Of a stretch of 64,000 nt of DNA, positions 50,379 through 58,941 are shown one piece after another. The translations under genes and the position numbers were made by a program. The notes under the pieces were generated by a model that was not told the origin of the DNA, searched no databases, and saw nothing but the letters and a program-made list of their open reading frames with translations. Origin of the DNA: Streptomyces sp. H27-H5 (GTDB lineage Bacteria > Actinomycetota > Actinomycetes > Streptomycetales > Streptomycetaceae); contig NZ_JAPNLK010000014.1 of NCBI RefSeq assembly GCF_026627505.1, positions 61,738 to 125,737 on the forward strand, written 5' to 3'. Every line of letters begins with the position of its first letter. Position 1 is the stretch's first letter.

Positions 50379-50600
50379 ATGGAGTACCTGTCCCTGCCGC
50401 CCGGGCAGCTCACGACGACCACGGCCGCCCTCGCCTGCGGGGTGCGCCCGGCCACCATCCGAGACTGGGTACGCCGCGGCCTCCTCACCCGGATCGGCGG
50501 CACACCCAAGCGCCCCATCTACCGGCTGGCGGACGTCCTGGCCGCCCGCGACAGGCCCAAGCCCACACGGGCCGGACAGCGCCGTGATCATCCGGCTTGA
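50379..50600 (+). CDS. Small MerR/excisionase-like HTH protein
   Basis: A 73-residue protein: PGQLTTTTAALACGVRPATI and RDWVRRGLLTRIGGTPKRPI followed by YRLADVLAARD form a MerR-like winged HTH without a dimerisation tail. The gap before it holds GAGAGG directly ahead of ATG at 50379; a GTG at 50364 is an alternative. Such proteins serve as excisionases or as late-promoter regulators. It is the last early gene before a hairpin-bounded gap. Confidence 0.65.
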   Translation: MEYLSLPPGQLTTTTAALACGVRPATIRDWVRRGLLTRIGGTPKRPIYRLADVLAARDRPKPTRAGQRRDHPA

Positions 50601-50707
50601 CAACGCCCGTTGTCGCGCGCCACGATTCGCGAGTACAGCCATGCCCACAGGCAGGCTGACCAGGACACACGAGGGCCCCGACCACAGCACCGCGGTTGGG
50701 GCCCTCG
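50599..50707. promoter_or_regulatory. Inverted repeat and hairpin in the early/late gap
   Basis: GACAACG (50599-50605) and CGTTGTC (50608-50614) form a perfect palindrome overlapping the TTGACA (50597-50602) -35-like hexamer. A perfect 10-bp stem follows, CGAGGGCCCC (50670-50679) with GGGGCCCTCG (50698-50707), with terminator strength. They lie in the 260-bp gap 50601-50860, which has no gene. Confidence 0.6.
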
Positions 50708-50860
50708 CCATGTCCACCGCAGGGCCGTCGGATGCTCTGGCGCACCGCCTGGTGGGCGTCCAGCAGGCAGACCATCGCGGGGCGTTGAGACTCCCGACGG
50801 CCCTGCGGCATGCACGCGGCCGCGGCCGGCCCGCCCCAACAGCCAGCAGCAGGAGCCACC

Positions 50861-51331
50861 ATGGAGCGCACCGTACGCCTGGCCCTCACCTCTACCGGCG
50901 GCACCGTCGAGGTCGACGGCCACGACATCAGCGACACCGTCAGCGGCTTCACGCTCACCCAACGGGCCGGTGAGCCGCCGGCCATCGCACTCGACCTCGC
51001 CCTCTACACGGCCATGGTCGAGGGCGTCGCCACTCTCGCGATGAAGCCGGGGACGGACAACCTGCTCACCTCCTTCGGCTGGACCCGCCCCGGGCAGGCC
51101 GCTCCCGCCGAGCCGGTGGAGCAGAGCCTCGCCGACCGCATCCGCGCCCTGCACACCCCCAGCCGCGAGGCCTGTTACCCCTACGGGCACGGCGGCCGTA
51201 CCCGCATCTGCGAGGGTTGCTCGGCCGGCAACCCGTGGGAGGCCCCCGCCTGGCCGTGTCCCACCCTCGCCCTGGTCGAAGAGGGCATGCCCGTGGGCAA
51301 GGACGCCCCGGCCGACGGCAAGGACGTCTGA
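50861..51331 (+). CDS. Hypothetical phage protein upstream of HNH
   Basis: A 156-residue protein. The N-terminal half is beta-rich (RTVRLALTSTGGTVEVDGHD, FTLTQRAGEPPAIALDLALY) and the C-terminal half has Cys/His-rich YPYGHGGRTRICEGCSAGN and PCPTLALVEE. ATG at 50861 has AGGAG upstream. It is the first gene after the terminator-like hairpin and so may head the late operon. No family is known to me. Confidence 0.65.
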   Translation: MERTVRLALTSTGGTVEVDGHDISDTVSGFTLTQRAGEPPAIALDLALYTAMVEGVATLAMKPGTDNLLTSFGWTRPGQAAPAEPVEQSLADRIRALHTPSREACYPYGHGGRTRICEGCSAGNPWEAPAWPCPTLALVEEGMPVGKDAPADGKDV

Positions 51332-51332
51332 C

Positions 51333-51728
51333 GTGCCCACGCGCGCGCCTCGACGGTGCACGACGGCCGGCTGCGGGCAGGTGCCCGTGCCCGGGACGTC
51401 GAAGTGCAAGGAGTGCACGCGGCCTCGGGCGCGCCCGTCTGCGGCTACTCAGGGCTACGGGCGTGAGCATGAGCGCCGGTTCCGGGACGTGGTGCTGCGC
51501 CGCGATCCGACGTGCGTCTGTGCCGAGGAGGACCACCCGCACGACGGGGTGTGCGGCCGGCCGAGCGCGCACGCGGACCACTGGCCCCTGTCCAAGCGGG
51601 AGCTGGTCGAGCGCGGCCTGGACGACCACGACCCTCGGCGTGGGCGTGGCCTGTGCCATCCCTGTCACAGCCGTGTCACCGCAGCTCACCAGCCCGGTGG
51701 CTGGCATGGCGCCGGCCCTCGCTACTGA
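51333..51728 (+). CDS. HNH endonuclease of the packaging module
   Basis: A 131-residue HNH nuclease: Cys pairs in CTTAGCGQVPVPGTSKCKEC bind zinc, then RRFRDVVLRRDPTCVCAEED, AHADHWPLSKREL and GLCHPCHSRVTAAH give the HNH core. HNH proteins beside terminase are needed for cleavage at cos in many siphoviruses. GTG at 51333 is 1 bp after the previous stop. Confidence 0.85.
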   Translation: MPTRAPRRCTTAGCGQVPVPGTSKCKECTRPRARPSAATQGYGREHERRFRDVVLRRDPTCVCAEEDHPHDGVCGRPSAHADHWPLSKRELVERGLDDHDPRRGRGLCHPCHSRVTAAHQPGGWHGAGPRY

Positions 51729-51884
51729 CCCGTCTCACGCTGCGTGAGGGGGGAGGGGGGCCTCCGATCGCTGCCGTGGGGCCCCGCGGAACGCGGGGGG
51801 GAGCCCTGTGGCTCGCTGACGGGTAACGGGATCCGCCGTACCAGCGGGCCGGCCGTAACCGAGCGTGACCGATGGAGGTGCCTG
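51729..51884. other. Non-coding stretch before terminase, possible cos/packaging site
   Basis: This 156-bp gap holds a perfect inverted repeat CTCACGC-T-GCGTGAG (51734-51748) and G-rich runs (GAGGGGGGAGGGGGGCC). The place between HNH and TerS is typical of cos. No overhang sequence can be named from one copy. Confidence 0.3.
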
Positions 51885-52367
51885 ATGGGCCGTCGAGGAC
51901 CCGCCCCCAAGCCCACCCCGCTGCGGGTGCTGCACGGTGACCGCAAGGACCGCATCAACCGCGACGAGCCGCAGCCCTCCGAGCTCGACGTCGAGCCGCC
52001 GGCCTGGCTGTCGGACGCGGCCGTCGAGGTGTGGGAGCAGCTGGCCAGCGACCTGATCGCCAAGGGTGTGCTGACCGCCTGGGACGTCGAGGCGTACGCG
52101 AACTGGTGTGACGCGGTGGTGCGCCGGCGGGACGCGGCCGAGCACGTCGCCGAGGAGGGCGCCGTCGTCGAGCACCCGGTGTTCAACAAGAACGGCGACG
52201 TCACCGGCCAGCGGATGGGCAAGAACGCGTGGCTCCTGGCGCTCGACGCGGCCGACGCGCAGGTGCAGCGGTACGCGGCCCGGTTCGGCCTCACCCCGTC
52301 CGACCGGTCGCAGCTCAAGATCGGCGGGCAGCAGGACCCGGCCGGTGCGGAGCGTCTGTTGTCCTGA
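51885..52367 (+). CDS. Phage terminase small subunit (P27-like)
   Basis: A 160-residue terminase small subunit of the P27 type: MGRRGPAPKPTPLRVLHGDR start, PPAWLSDAAVEVWEQLASDL, AWDVEAYANWCDAVVRRRDA and a C-terminal LGLT-like end (FGLTPSDRSQLKIGGQQDPA). It recognises phage DNA ends and recruits the large subunit. GATGGAGG lies before the ATG at 51885. It precedes TerL by 15 bp. Confidence 0.9.
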   Translation: MGRRGPAPKPTPLRVLHGDRKDRINRDEPQPSELDVEPPAWLSDAAVEVWEQLASDLIAKGVLTAWDVEAYANWCDAVVRRRDAAEHVAEEGAVVEHPVFNKNGDVTGQRMGKNAWLLALDAADAQVQRYAARFGLTPSDRSQLKIGGQQDPAGAERLLS

Positions 52368-52382
52368 CCGAGGGAGGGCGCC

Positions 52383-54191
52383 ATGGCGACGGCCACCACC
52401 TCGCGCCCCGCCCGCACCCGGGCCGCGGCCCGGCGGCCGGTGCGCCGGCGCATGCCGCGCATCGACCACACCAAGCGGTGGAGGCCGGCGAGCCGGCGCG
52501 GCGGGCGCTGCGGGTACACCCTCGACGGCCTGACCTGTGCCCGCTCGGGCGCGCACTACTGCGAGCCGCGCGCGAACAGGGTGGTGCGGTTCTTCGCCGA
52601 GCTCCTGGTCCACCCGGCCGGCGCGCTCGCCAACACCAGGTTCGAGCTGGCGCCGTGGCAGGAGCACGAGATCATCCGGCCGCTGTTCGGCGAGGTGATC
52701 TGGTCCGAGCAGTGGGAACGGTACGTACGGCGCTACAGCCGCGCCACGGTCGTCATCGCCCGCAAGAACGGCAAGAGCGCCCTGCTGTCGGGGATCGCCC
52801 TGTACATGCTGTGTGGGGACGGCGAGCAGTCCGCCGAGATCTACGGCGCGGCCGCGAACACCCGCCAGGCCGGCAAGGTGTTCGAGCCGTGCACCAAGAT
52901 GGTGAAGCGTTCCCCACACCTGGCGGCGCGGCTCACCCACCTGCGCAACGCGCGCCGGCTGGTGGACGAGAAGACGAGCTCGCACTACGAGGTCATCCCC
53001 TCCGACGCGGACAACGAGCTCGGCCACAGCCCGCACTGCTTCATCCTCGACGAGGTGCTGTCACAGCCGGACGACAAGCTGTGGGAGGCGATGGTCACCG
53101 GCGCCGGCGCGCGCACGCAGCCGCTCATGCTGGCCATCACCACCGAGACGAGCGACCAGGCCTCGTTCGGCGCGGAGTTCATCGACGAGGCCGACCGGGT
53201 CATGGAGGACCCGTCCCGGGTCCCGCACCACTTCGCGTACGTCCGCAAGATGCCGCGTACGCAGGACGAGCTGGACCGCCTGCACCGGCTGTTCCCCGGG
53301 CGCCCGGACCTGCCGGTGTCGCTGGACGTGTTCGACGAGGACAACTGGGCGTGGCCCAACCCGGCGCTGGACACGTTCCTGTCGCGGCAGTCGTTGCGCG
53401 AGGACGCCATCGAGGCCCGCGCGAAGCTGTCGAAGCAGAACTCGTTCAAGCAGTTCCGCATGAACCAGCGCGTCAGCCAGGTCACCCGCTGGATCCCGAT
53501 GGACCTGTGGGACCTCAACGCCCGGGAGATCGCCCCGAACCCCGGGTGGATCGCGGGCCGGCTGGAAGGGCAACGATGCTGGGCGGGCCTGGACCTGTCG
53601 TCCAAGCTCGACCTGACGGCGTGGACGCTGCTGTTCCCCGACGGGTCGATCATCTGGCGGATGTGGGCGCCGGAGTCGGTGGCCGACTTCCTCGACGAGC
53701 ACACCGGCGGCATGTTCTCCGAGTGGGCGCGTGACGGGTGGGTGACCCTGACCGACGGCGACACCATCGACTACGACACGATCTACGACGACATCGAGAC
53801 CGACCACCAGCTCTACCGGATCGTCGACATCACCTACGACAAGTGGTGCGGCGAGCCGGTGCGCCAGGAGATCGTCAAGCGCACCCGCCTCAAGACGGTC
53901 GAGTCCGACACCACGTACACGCGCATGACACCGCCGATGGCCGAGATGATGCGCGGCCTCAAGGCGCAGGAATACGCGCACTACGGCAACCCCGTCGCCC
54001 GGTGGATGGCGGACGCCCTGGAGTGCAAGAGCCCGCGCGACGACCCGGACCGTATCCGGCCGGTGAAGCCGGCCCGCGACAAGACCGGCAAACGCATCGA
54101 CGGCATGCCCGCCCTGCTGTTCGCCATCGACGGCGCCATGCGCGGCATGCCCGCACCGTCCGTCTACGAATCCCAGGGCATGGCCCTCTGA
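52383..54191 (+). CDS. Phage terminase large subunit
   Basis: A 602-residue packaging motor. An N-terminal extension holds Cys43, Cys52 and Cys60, a possible zinc site. Walker A is ARKNGKSALLS (~126-136) and Walker B is CFILDEVLSQP (~219-229), with a coupling motif (ITTETSDQASF) after it. The nuclease half has CWAGLDLSSKLDLTAW and DITYDKWCGEPVRQEI with MADALE late, giving the acidic residues. All key motifs are present, consistent with an active headful or cos motor. Confidence 0.92.
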   Translation: MATATTSRPARTRAAARRPVRRRMPRIDHTKRWRPASRRGGRCGYTLDGLTCARSGAHYCEPRANRVVRFFAELLVHPAGALANTRFELAPWQEHEIIRPLFGEVIWSEQWERYVRRYSRATVVIARKNGKSALLSGIALYMLCGDGEQSAEIYGAAANTRQAGKVFEPCTKMVKRSPHLAARLTHLRNARRLVDEKTSSHYEVIPSDADNELGHSPHCFILDEVLSQPDDKLWEAMVTGAGARTQPLMLAITTETSDQASFGAEFIDEADRVMEDPSRVPHHFAYVRKMPRTQDELDRLHRLFPGRPDLPVSLDVFDEDNWAWPNPALDTFLSRQSLREDAIEARAKLSKQNSFKQFRMNQRVSQVTRWIPMDLWDLNAREIAPNPGWIAGRLEGQRCWAGLDLSSKLDLTAWTLLFPDGSIIWRMWAPESVADFLDEHTGGMFSEWARDGWVTLTDGDTIDYDTIYDDIETDHQLYRIVDITYDKWCGEPVRQEIVKRTRLKTVESDTTYTRMTPPMAEMMRGLKAQEYAHYGNPVARWMADALECKSPRDDPDRIRPVKPARDKTGKRIDGMPALLFAIDGAMRGMPAPSVYESQGMAL

Positions 54192-54206
54192 CCCCCTGGA
54201 GGACCA

Positions 54207-54383
54207 GTGGACCGCTGGGACGTCCTGGCCCTGCTCGGCACCCTGCTCCTCGGCGCAGGCCTCGCCCTGCTCTCCCCCTGGATCGGGCTGACCGCGGTCG
54301 GCCTGGTCCTCCTGTCCATCGGCATCTTCGGCGCGCTGGCCGCCGAACGCGCCCCCACTAAGACGAGCGGAGGTGGCTCCTGA
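54207..54383 (+). CDS. Small two-helix membrane protein between terminase and portal
   Basis: A 58-residue protein from GTG at 54207 with CTGGAGG seven bases upstream: WDVLALLGTLLLGAGLALLS and WIGLTAVGLVLLSIGIFGAL are two membrane helices, then AERAPTKTSGGGS. It overlaps the portal ATG by one base. A small holin-like or head-membrane protein; the role is unknown. Confidence 0.65.
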   Translation: MDRWDVLALLGTLLLGAGLALLSPWIGLTAVGLVLLSIGIFGALAAERAPTKTSGGGS

Positions 54384-56404
54384 TGGGGTTCATGCGTTCG
54401 GCCGTACGGGGCGTGTCCGGCCCCCTGTCGGGGGTGGCCACCCCCGAGAAGTGGGTGGAGGACTGGGTACGCGGCGGCACCGCGAACAGCTCGGGTATCC
54501 GGGTGGACGAGGACACCGCGATGACGTACGCGCCGCTGTTCGCCGGCGTGCGCGTCCTCGCGGAGGATCTCGCCGGCCTGCCCCTGCACCTGTACGAACG
54601 GCTCGCCCCCCGAGGCAAGAAGCGCGCACGCACCCACCCGCTGTACACCCTGCTCCACGACCAGCCCAACGAGATGATGACCTCGGTGCAGCTGCGCGAG
54701 ACGCTGCAGGGCCACGCCATCACCCGAGGCAACGGCATCGCCCAGGTCGTCACCCACAAGAAGACCGGGGTGATCGAGGAGATCTGGCCGCTGCGCCCGG
54801 ACCGGCTGCGGGTCTGCGTGAAACGCACCAACACCGGCGCGTTCGAACGCCTGTATCAGTACCGTGACGACGTCAACGGCATCAAGGCCACGCTGTTCGC
54901 CGACGAGGTGCTGCACATCGCCGGCCTCGGCTACGACGGGATCCGCGGGTACAGCGTCATCGAGCACGCGGCGAACGCCATCGGGCTGGGGCTGGCCACC
55001 GAGCACTACGGCGCGAAGTACTTCAGCAACGGCGCGGCCCCCGGCGGCGCCCTCTCCCACCCCGGCAACCTCTCGCCCGAGGCCCGCAAGCGCATGGCGG
55101 CCGACTGGGAGAACATCCACTCCGGGATCGACCGCGCGCACCGCGTGGCCATCCTGGAGGAGGGTGTCTCCTGGACACAGGTGGGGATCGCCAACGACAA
55201 CGCGCAGTTCCTCGAGACGAGGAAACTGCAGGTCACCGAGATGGCCCGCTGGCTGCGCCTCCCGTCGCACAAGATCCAGGACCTGGAGCGGGCCACCTTC
55301 TCCAACATCGAGCAGCAGCAACTCGACTACGTGACGAGCGCGCTGAACATCTGGCTCGTGCGGTGGGAGCAGGCGATCACCTCGCAGCTCCTGCTGCCGT
55401 CCGAGCGCGAGCGGTACTTCGCCGAGCACCTCGTCGACTCGCTGCTGCGCGGCGACACCGCGGCCCGCTACGCGGCTTACGCGATCGGCCGCCAGTGGGG
55501 ATGGCTGTCCTCGAACGACATCCGGGACCGGGAGAACGAGAACCCGGTCGAGGGCGGTGACGAGTACCTCGTCCCGATGAACATGATCCCCGCCGGCCGG
55601 TCCCTGGCCGTTCCCGAGCGGCGCGCGCTGCGTATGGCGCGGGTGCTGGCGGGCCGGTCGGGGGCGATGCGGGCCACGCTCACCGAGCAGTACGGGCCGA
55701 AGATCGCCGCCTCGGACGCGGCGGTCGCCGACCTGGAGGCCGAGAAGGTCGGCGCGCTGGTCGCCGAGCACCTGGCGCCCGAGCGCGGGCGCCCGGGCAC
55801 GCGGTCCCTGTCGCATTTCGTGGCCGCCCTCAGCACCTTGTATGCGGTGGACGGTCCGATCGCCGAGGCCCTGTCCGCGGCCTGGCTGCCGCTGTTCACC
55901 GCGTACGCCGCCGACGTCGCCGAGGACGCGGCCGCCGAGGTCGGGCACGAGGACGACGTCGACCTGTCCCTGTGGGCCCACGCGTACACCCTGGCCCACG
56001 TCGCCTACCGTGTCGCGTCATCCTTCGGGCAGCTCCGCAAGATCACCGAGACCGAGCCGACCGCCGAGGACATCGTGGCCGGCGTCCTCGGCAGGTTGGA
56101 GAAGTTCAAGGCCGAGCGGCCCGAGCGGACCGCCCGCTGGGAGACCAGCCAGCTCCCGAACGCCGCCGCCCGCGAGACGTGGAAGGCGGCCGGGATCACC
56201 CAACTGAAGTGGGTGGCGCGCGGCTCGAAGCACTGTCCGTACTGCACCAAACTCGACGGCCGCGTGCAGGAGATCGACCTCCCGTTCGTCGCCAAGGGCG
56301 ACGAGGTGGAGGGCGACGCCGAGGGGGAGAAACTCGTGGCCAAACGCAACGTCCACCACCCGCCGGTGCACGCCGGCTGCCGCTGCGAGCTGGTGCCGGT
56401 ATGA
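54383..56404 (+). CDS. Portal protein fused to a MuF-type head morphogenesis domain
   Basis: A 673-residue protein. Residues ~15-400 are a HK97-type portal (ALFAGVRVLAEDLAGLPLHL, ITRGNGIAQVVTHKKTGVIE, LATEHYGAKYFSNGAAPGG, QVTEMARWLRLPSHKIQDLE). Residues ~430-673 end in the MuF/SPP1 gp7-like signature: HCPYCTKLDGRVQEIDLP then HHPPVHAGCRCELVPV, with the usual CxxC-LDG and HPPxHxxCRC zinc motif. Two normally separate head genes are thus one frame. ATG at 54383 has GGAGG upstream. Confidence 0.88.
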   Translation: MGFMRSAVRGVSGPLSGVATPEKWVEDWVRGGTANSSGIRVDEDTAMTYAPLFAGVRVLAEDLAGLPLHLYERLAPRGKKRARTHPLYTLLHDQPNEMMTSVQLRETLQGHAITRGNGIAQVVTHKKTGVIEEIWPLRPDRLRVCVKRTNTGAFERLYQYRDDVNGIKATLFADEVLHIAGLGYDGIRGYSVIEHAANAIGLGLATEHYGAKYFSNGAAPGGALSHPGNLSPEARKRMAADWENIHSGIDRAHRVAILEEGVSWTQVGIANDNAQFLETRKLQVTEMARWLRLPSHKIQDLERATFSNIEQQQLDYVTSALNIWLVRWEQAITSQLLLPSERERYFAEHLVDSLLRGDTAARYAAYAIGRQWGWLSSNDIRDRENENPVEGGDEYLVPMNMIPAGRSLAVPERRALRMARVLAGRSGAMRATLTEQYGPKIAASDAAVADLEAEKVGALVAEHLAPERGRPGTRSLSHFVAALSTLYAVDGPIAEALSAAWLPLFTAYAADVAEDAAAEVGHEDDVDLSLWAHAYTLAHVAYRVASSFGQLRKITETEPTAEDIVAGVLGRLEKFKAERPERTARWETSQLPNAAARETWKAAGITQLKWVARGSKHCPYCTKLDGRVQEIDLPFVAKGDEVEGDAEGEKLVAKRNVHHPPVHAGCRCELVPV

Positions 56405-56574
56405 GCGGCGACCGCGAGCACGAGGACGGCGCCCCCGAGGCCGACGACGGCCAGGAGCACGAGGACCAGGCGCCCGCCCCCGAGACGCCGCAGGCCCCCG
56501 AGGCGCCCGCCGAGCGGGAGCAGCCCGGGCCGCCGCGCGATCGACAGATCACAGAACCCCGGAGGAACCGATGA
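56401..56574 (+). CDS. Short acidic protein before the protease
   Basis: A 57-residue, highly acidic, Pro/Glu-rich protein (EDGAPEADDGQEHEDQAPAP) that starts in ATGA with the portal stop and overlaps the protease start (ATGA). It has no fold signature; it might act as a head-assembly linker. Low complexity makes family assignment impossible. Confidence 0.55.
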   Translation: MSGDREHEDGAPEADDGQEHEDQAPAPETPQAPEAPAEREQPGPPRDRQITEPRRNR

Positions 56575-57266
56575 GCCGGCACTACCTGCGCGGCTACGTG
56601 CTGCGCGCCGAGAAGGCCGAGGAGCCCGAGGCCGGGAAGCCGCTGCGGATCATCGCGGCGACCGCCGGCCGCAAGGGCGACGGGCTGAACCTGACGATGG
56701 AGGGCGCCGACCTCGGCCGGTTCCAGTCCAACCCGGTCGTCGGGTACGGCCACCAGTACTGGGGCCGTGAGGGCCTGCCGATCGGCCGATCGGAAAAGAC
56801 GTGGATCGACGGCGACAAGCTGATGATGGACATCGCTTTCGACCCCGAGGACGACTTCGCGCGAACCGTGGAACGCAAGTACCGCGGCGGGTACCTCAAC
56901 GCGTTCTCCATCGGGTTCGACGTGTGGGACGTCGACGACTCCGGAACGCCCCGCGGTTGGGAGCTTTTCGAGGTCTCCGCCGTTCCGCTGCCGATGGACC
57001 CCAACGCGATCGTCGAGAGCGGCCGCGAACTCGCCGTGGTCCGCGCGCTCGACGAGCTCGCCTTGGGCGGCCTCGGCCGGGCCGGCGCGGTCCTGTCCAA
57101 GAAGAACCTGGGGCTCGTCGAGAACGCGGTGACCGCCCTGCAGGAGCTCCTGGCCGCCGCGCAGAAGAGCGACGACGAGGACCCCGAGGACCCCGAGCGC
57201 GGTATCGCGCCGACCCCCCAGCCCGCGGATCTCACCGCGCGCATGCGCCGGCTCGCCGGTATCTGA
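56571..57266 (+). CDS. HK97-family prohead protease
   Basis: A 231-residue protease. Catalytic His61 in GYGHQYWG, Ser113 in YLNAFSIGF and acidic Glu134 in WELFEVSAVPLPMDPNA are in place. It should trim the delta domain from the capsid subunits during maturation. The C-terminal tail is acidic (DDEDPEDPERG). It overlaps the acidic gene upstream and precedes the capsid gene by 21 bp. Confidence 0.9.
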   Translation: MSRHYLRGYVLRAEKAEEPEAGKPLRIIAATAGRKGDGLNLTMEGADLGRFQSNPVVGYGHQYWGREGLPIGRSEKTWIDGDKLMMDIAFDPEDDFARTVERKYRGGYLNAFSIGFDVWDVDDSGTPRGWELFEVSAVPLPMDPNAIVESGRELAVVRALDELALGGLGRAGAVLSKKNLGLVENAVTALQELLAAAQKSDDEDPEDPERGIAPTPQPADLTARMRRLAGI

Positions 57267-57287
57267 CACCCGAGAGGACTCACCCCC

Positions 57288-58487
57288 ATGCCCATGAACC
57301 TGCGAGAACTGCGCGCCAAGCGCACCAGCCTCGGCACCCAGGCCTCCGCTCTGATGGACGCGGCGACCGCCGCCGGCCGCAGCATGAGCGCCGAGGAGGA
57401 AACCTCCTTCGACCGGATCCTCGACGAGCGTGACCAGCTCGACCAGACGATCGAGCGCATGGACCGCCTGCGCGACGGCGAGCGCCAGGACACCGACGAC
57501 CTCGACCCGGACCCGGCCGGGGGCGGCAACGCGGACGCGATGGGCGCCCTGCGCACCTACCTCCTCGGCGGCCGCTCCGCGCTGTCGCCGGCGCAGGCCC
57601 GCGCGCTGAACGCCGGCAACGACCCCGAGGGCGGCTACCTCCTGCCGCCCATGGAGTGGGTCAACCAGCTGGTGCAGCGCGTCGACGACGCGGTGCCGCT
57701 GCGCGGTCTGGCCACCGTGCGCCAGCTGCGCACCGCCGAGTCGCTCGGCGTGCCCACGCTGGAGACCGACCTCAACGACGCCGAGTGGACCACCGAGATC
57801 AACACCGGCAGCCAGGACGACGCCCTCAGGTTCGGCCGGCGCGAGCTGTCCCCGAACCCGCTCGCCAAGCGCGTCAAGATCAGCCGCAAGCTGCTGCGCC
57901 TGACGACCGGCAAGGCCGAGGACATCGTCCGTGACCGCCTCGCCTACAAGCTCGGCGTCACGCAGGAGAAGGCCTACATGACGGGCGACGGCAACAAGAA
58001 GCCGCTCGGCCTGTTCGTCGCCTCGACGGAGGGCATTTCCACCAGCCGTGACGTCAACTCGGGCCTGGCCACCGGCTTCACCGCCAACGGCCTGATCGAC
58101 GCCAAGTACACCCTCAAGGCCGCGTACTGGAACAAGGCGAAGTGGCTTTTCCACCGCGACGCGCTGCGGGCGATCCGCAAGCTGAAGACGACCACGGACG
58201 AGCAGTACGTGTGGCAGCCCGGCCTTGCGTCCGACCGCCCGGACACGATCCTCGACGTGCCGTACGTGGTCAGCGAGTTCGCGCCGAACACGTTCACGGA
58301 CGGACTGTACGGCGGCATGATCGCCGACTTTTCGTACTACTGGATCGCCGAGTCCCTCGGCCTGGAGATCCAGCGCCTCAACGAGCTGTACGCCGAGAGC
58401 GACCAGGTGGGGTTCATCGCCCGCCAGGAACTCGACGCGATGCCGGTCCTGGAAGAGCCGTTCGTCCGCATCAAGTGCGCGAACTGA
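57288..58487 (+). CDS. HK97-fold major capsid protein
   Basis: A 399-residue capsid protein. Residues 1-~85 are a helical, charged delta domain (SAEEETSFDRILDERDQLDQ) likely cut by the protease. The fold follows (NDPEGGYLLPPMEWVNQLVQ, RELSPNPLAKRVKISRKLLR, YMTGDGNKKPLGLF, IADFSYYWIAESLGLEIQRL and QVGFIARQELDAMPVL). AGAGGA before the ATG at 57288. Confidence 0.93.
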   Translation: MPMNLRELRAKRTSLGTQASALMDAATAAGRSMSAEEETSFDRILDERDQLDQTIERMDRLRDGERQDTDDLDPDPAGGGNADAMGALRTYLLGGRSALSPAQARALNAGNDPEGGYLLPPMEWVNQLVQRVDDAVPLRGLATVRQLRTAESLGVPTLETDLNDAEWTTEINTGSQDDALRFGRRELSPNPLAKRVKISRKLLRLTTGKAEDIVRDRLAYKLGVTQEKAYMTGDGNKKPLGLFVASTEGISTSRDVNSGLATGFTANGLIDAKYTLKAAYWNKAKWLFHRDALRAIRKLKTTTDEQYVWQPGLASDRPDTILDVPYVVSEFAPNTFTDGLYGGMIADFSYYWIAESLGLEIQRLNELYAESDQVGFIARQELDAMPVLEEPFVRIKCAN

Positions 58488-58524
58488 CCCCCGCCCCGCA
58501 CCACCACCGCAGAGAGGCGAACCT

Positions 58525-58929
58525 GTGAGCAGGGACCTGAAGAACAGCATTTCGGCGGCGCCGTCGCTGGCACCCGCCGCGCGCACGGCGGCCGCCGACG
58601 GCGCGGCCGTCGACCTCGCCGGGTACGGCAACTCCGTAGTCATCATCGACACCGGCACCGTCACCGGCACCACTCCGCTGTTCACCTTCGAGGTGCAGGA
58701 GTCGGACACCACCACCGGCGGCGACTTCACCGCGGTGGCCGACGCCGACCTCGACGGCACCGAACCGGCCGTGAGCGCCGCCAACGACGAGACGGTGTTC
58801 CGCATCGGCTACCGCGGCCGCAAGCGGTACCTGCGCGTCATCCTCAAGACCGTCGGCGGAACCTCCACGCCGACGCTGCCCTGTACCGGTCTGGTCCTGC
58901 GCGGCAGCCCGCGCAAGGCCCCCAAGTAA
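58525..58929 (+). CDS. Probable capsid decoration or head structural protein
   Basis: A 134-residue beta-rich protein (GYGNSVVIIDTGTVTGTTPL, FTFEVQESDTTTGGDFTAVA, FRIGYRGRKRYLRVILKTVG) from GTG at 58525 with AGAGAGG upstream. Position directly after the capsid gene and beta fold suggest a head decoration or stabilising protein. Identity is by place. Confidence 0.65.
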   Translation: MSRDLKNSISAAPSLAPAARTAAADGAAVDLAGYGNSVVIIDTGTVTGTTPLFTFEVQESDTTTGGDFTAVADADLDGTEPAVSAANDETVFRIGYRGRKRYLRVILKTVGGTSTPTLPCTGLVLRGSPRKAPK

Positions 58930-58941
58930 GGCGGCCCCCGC

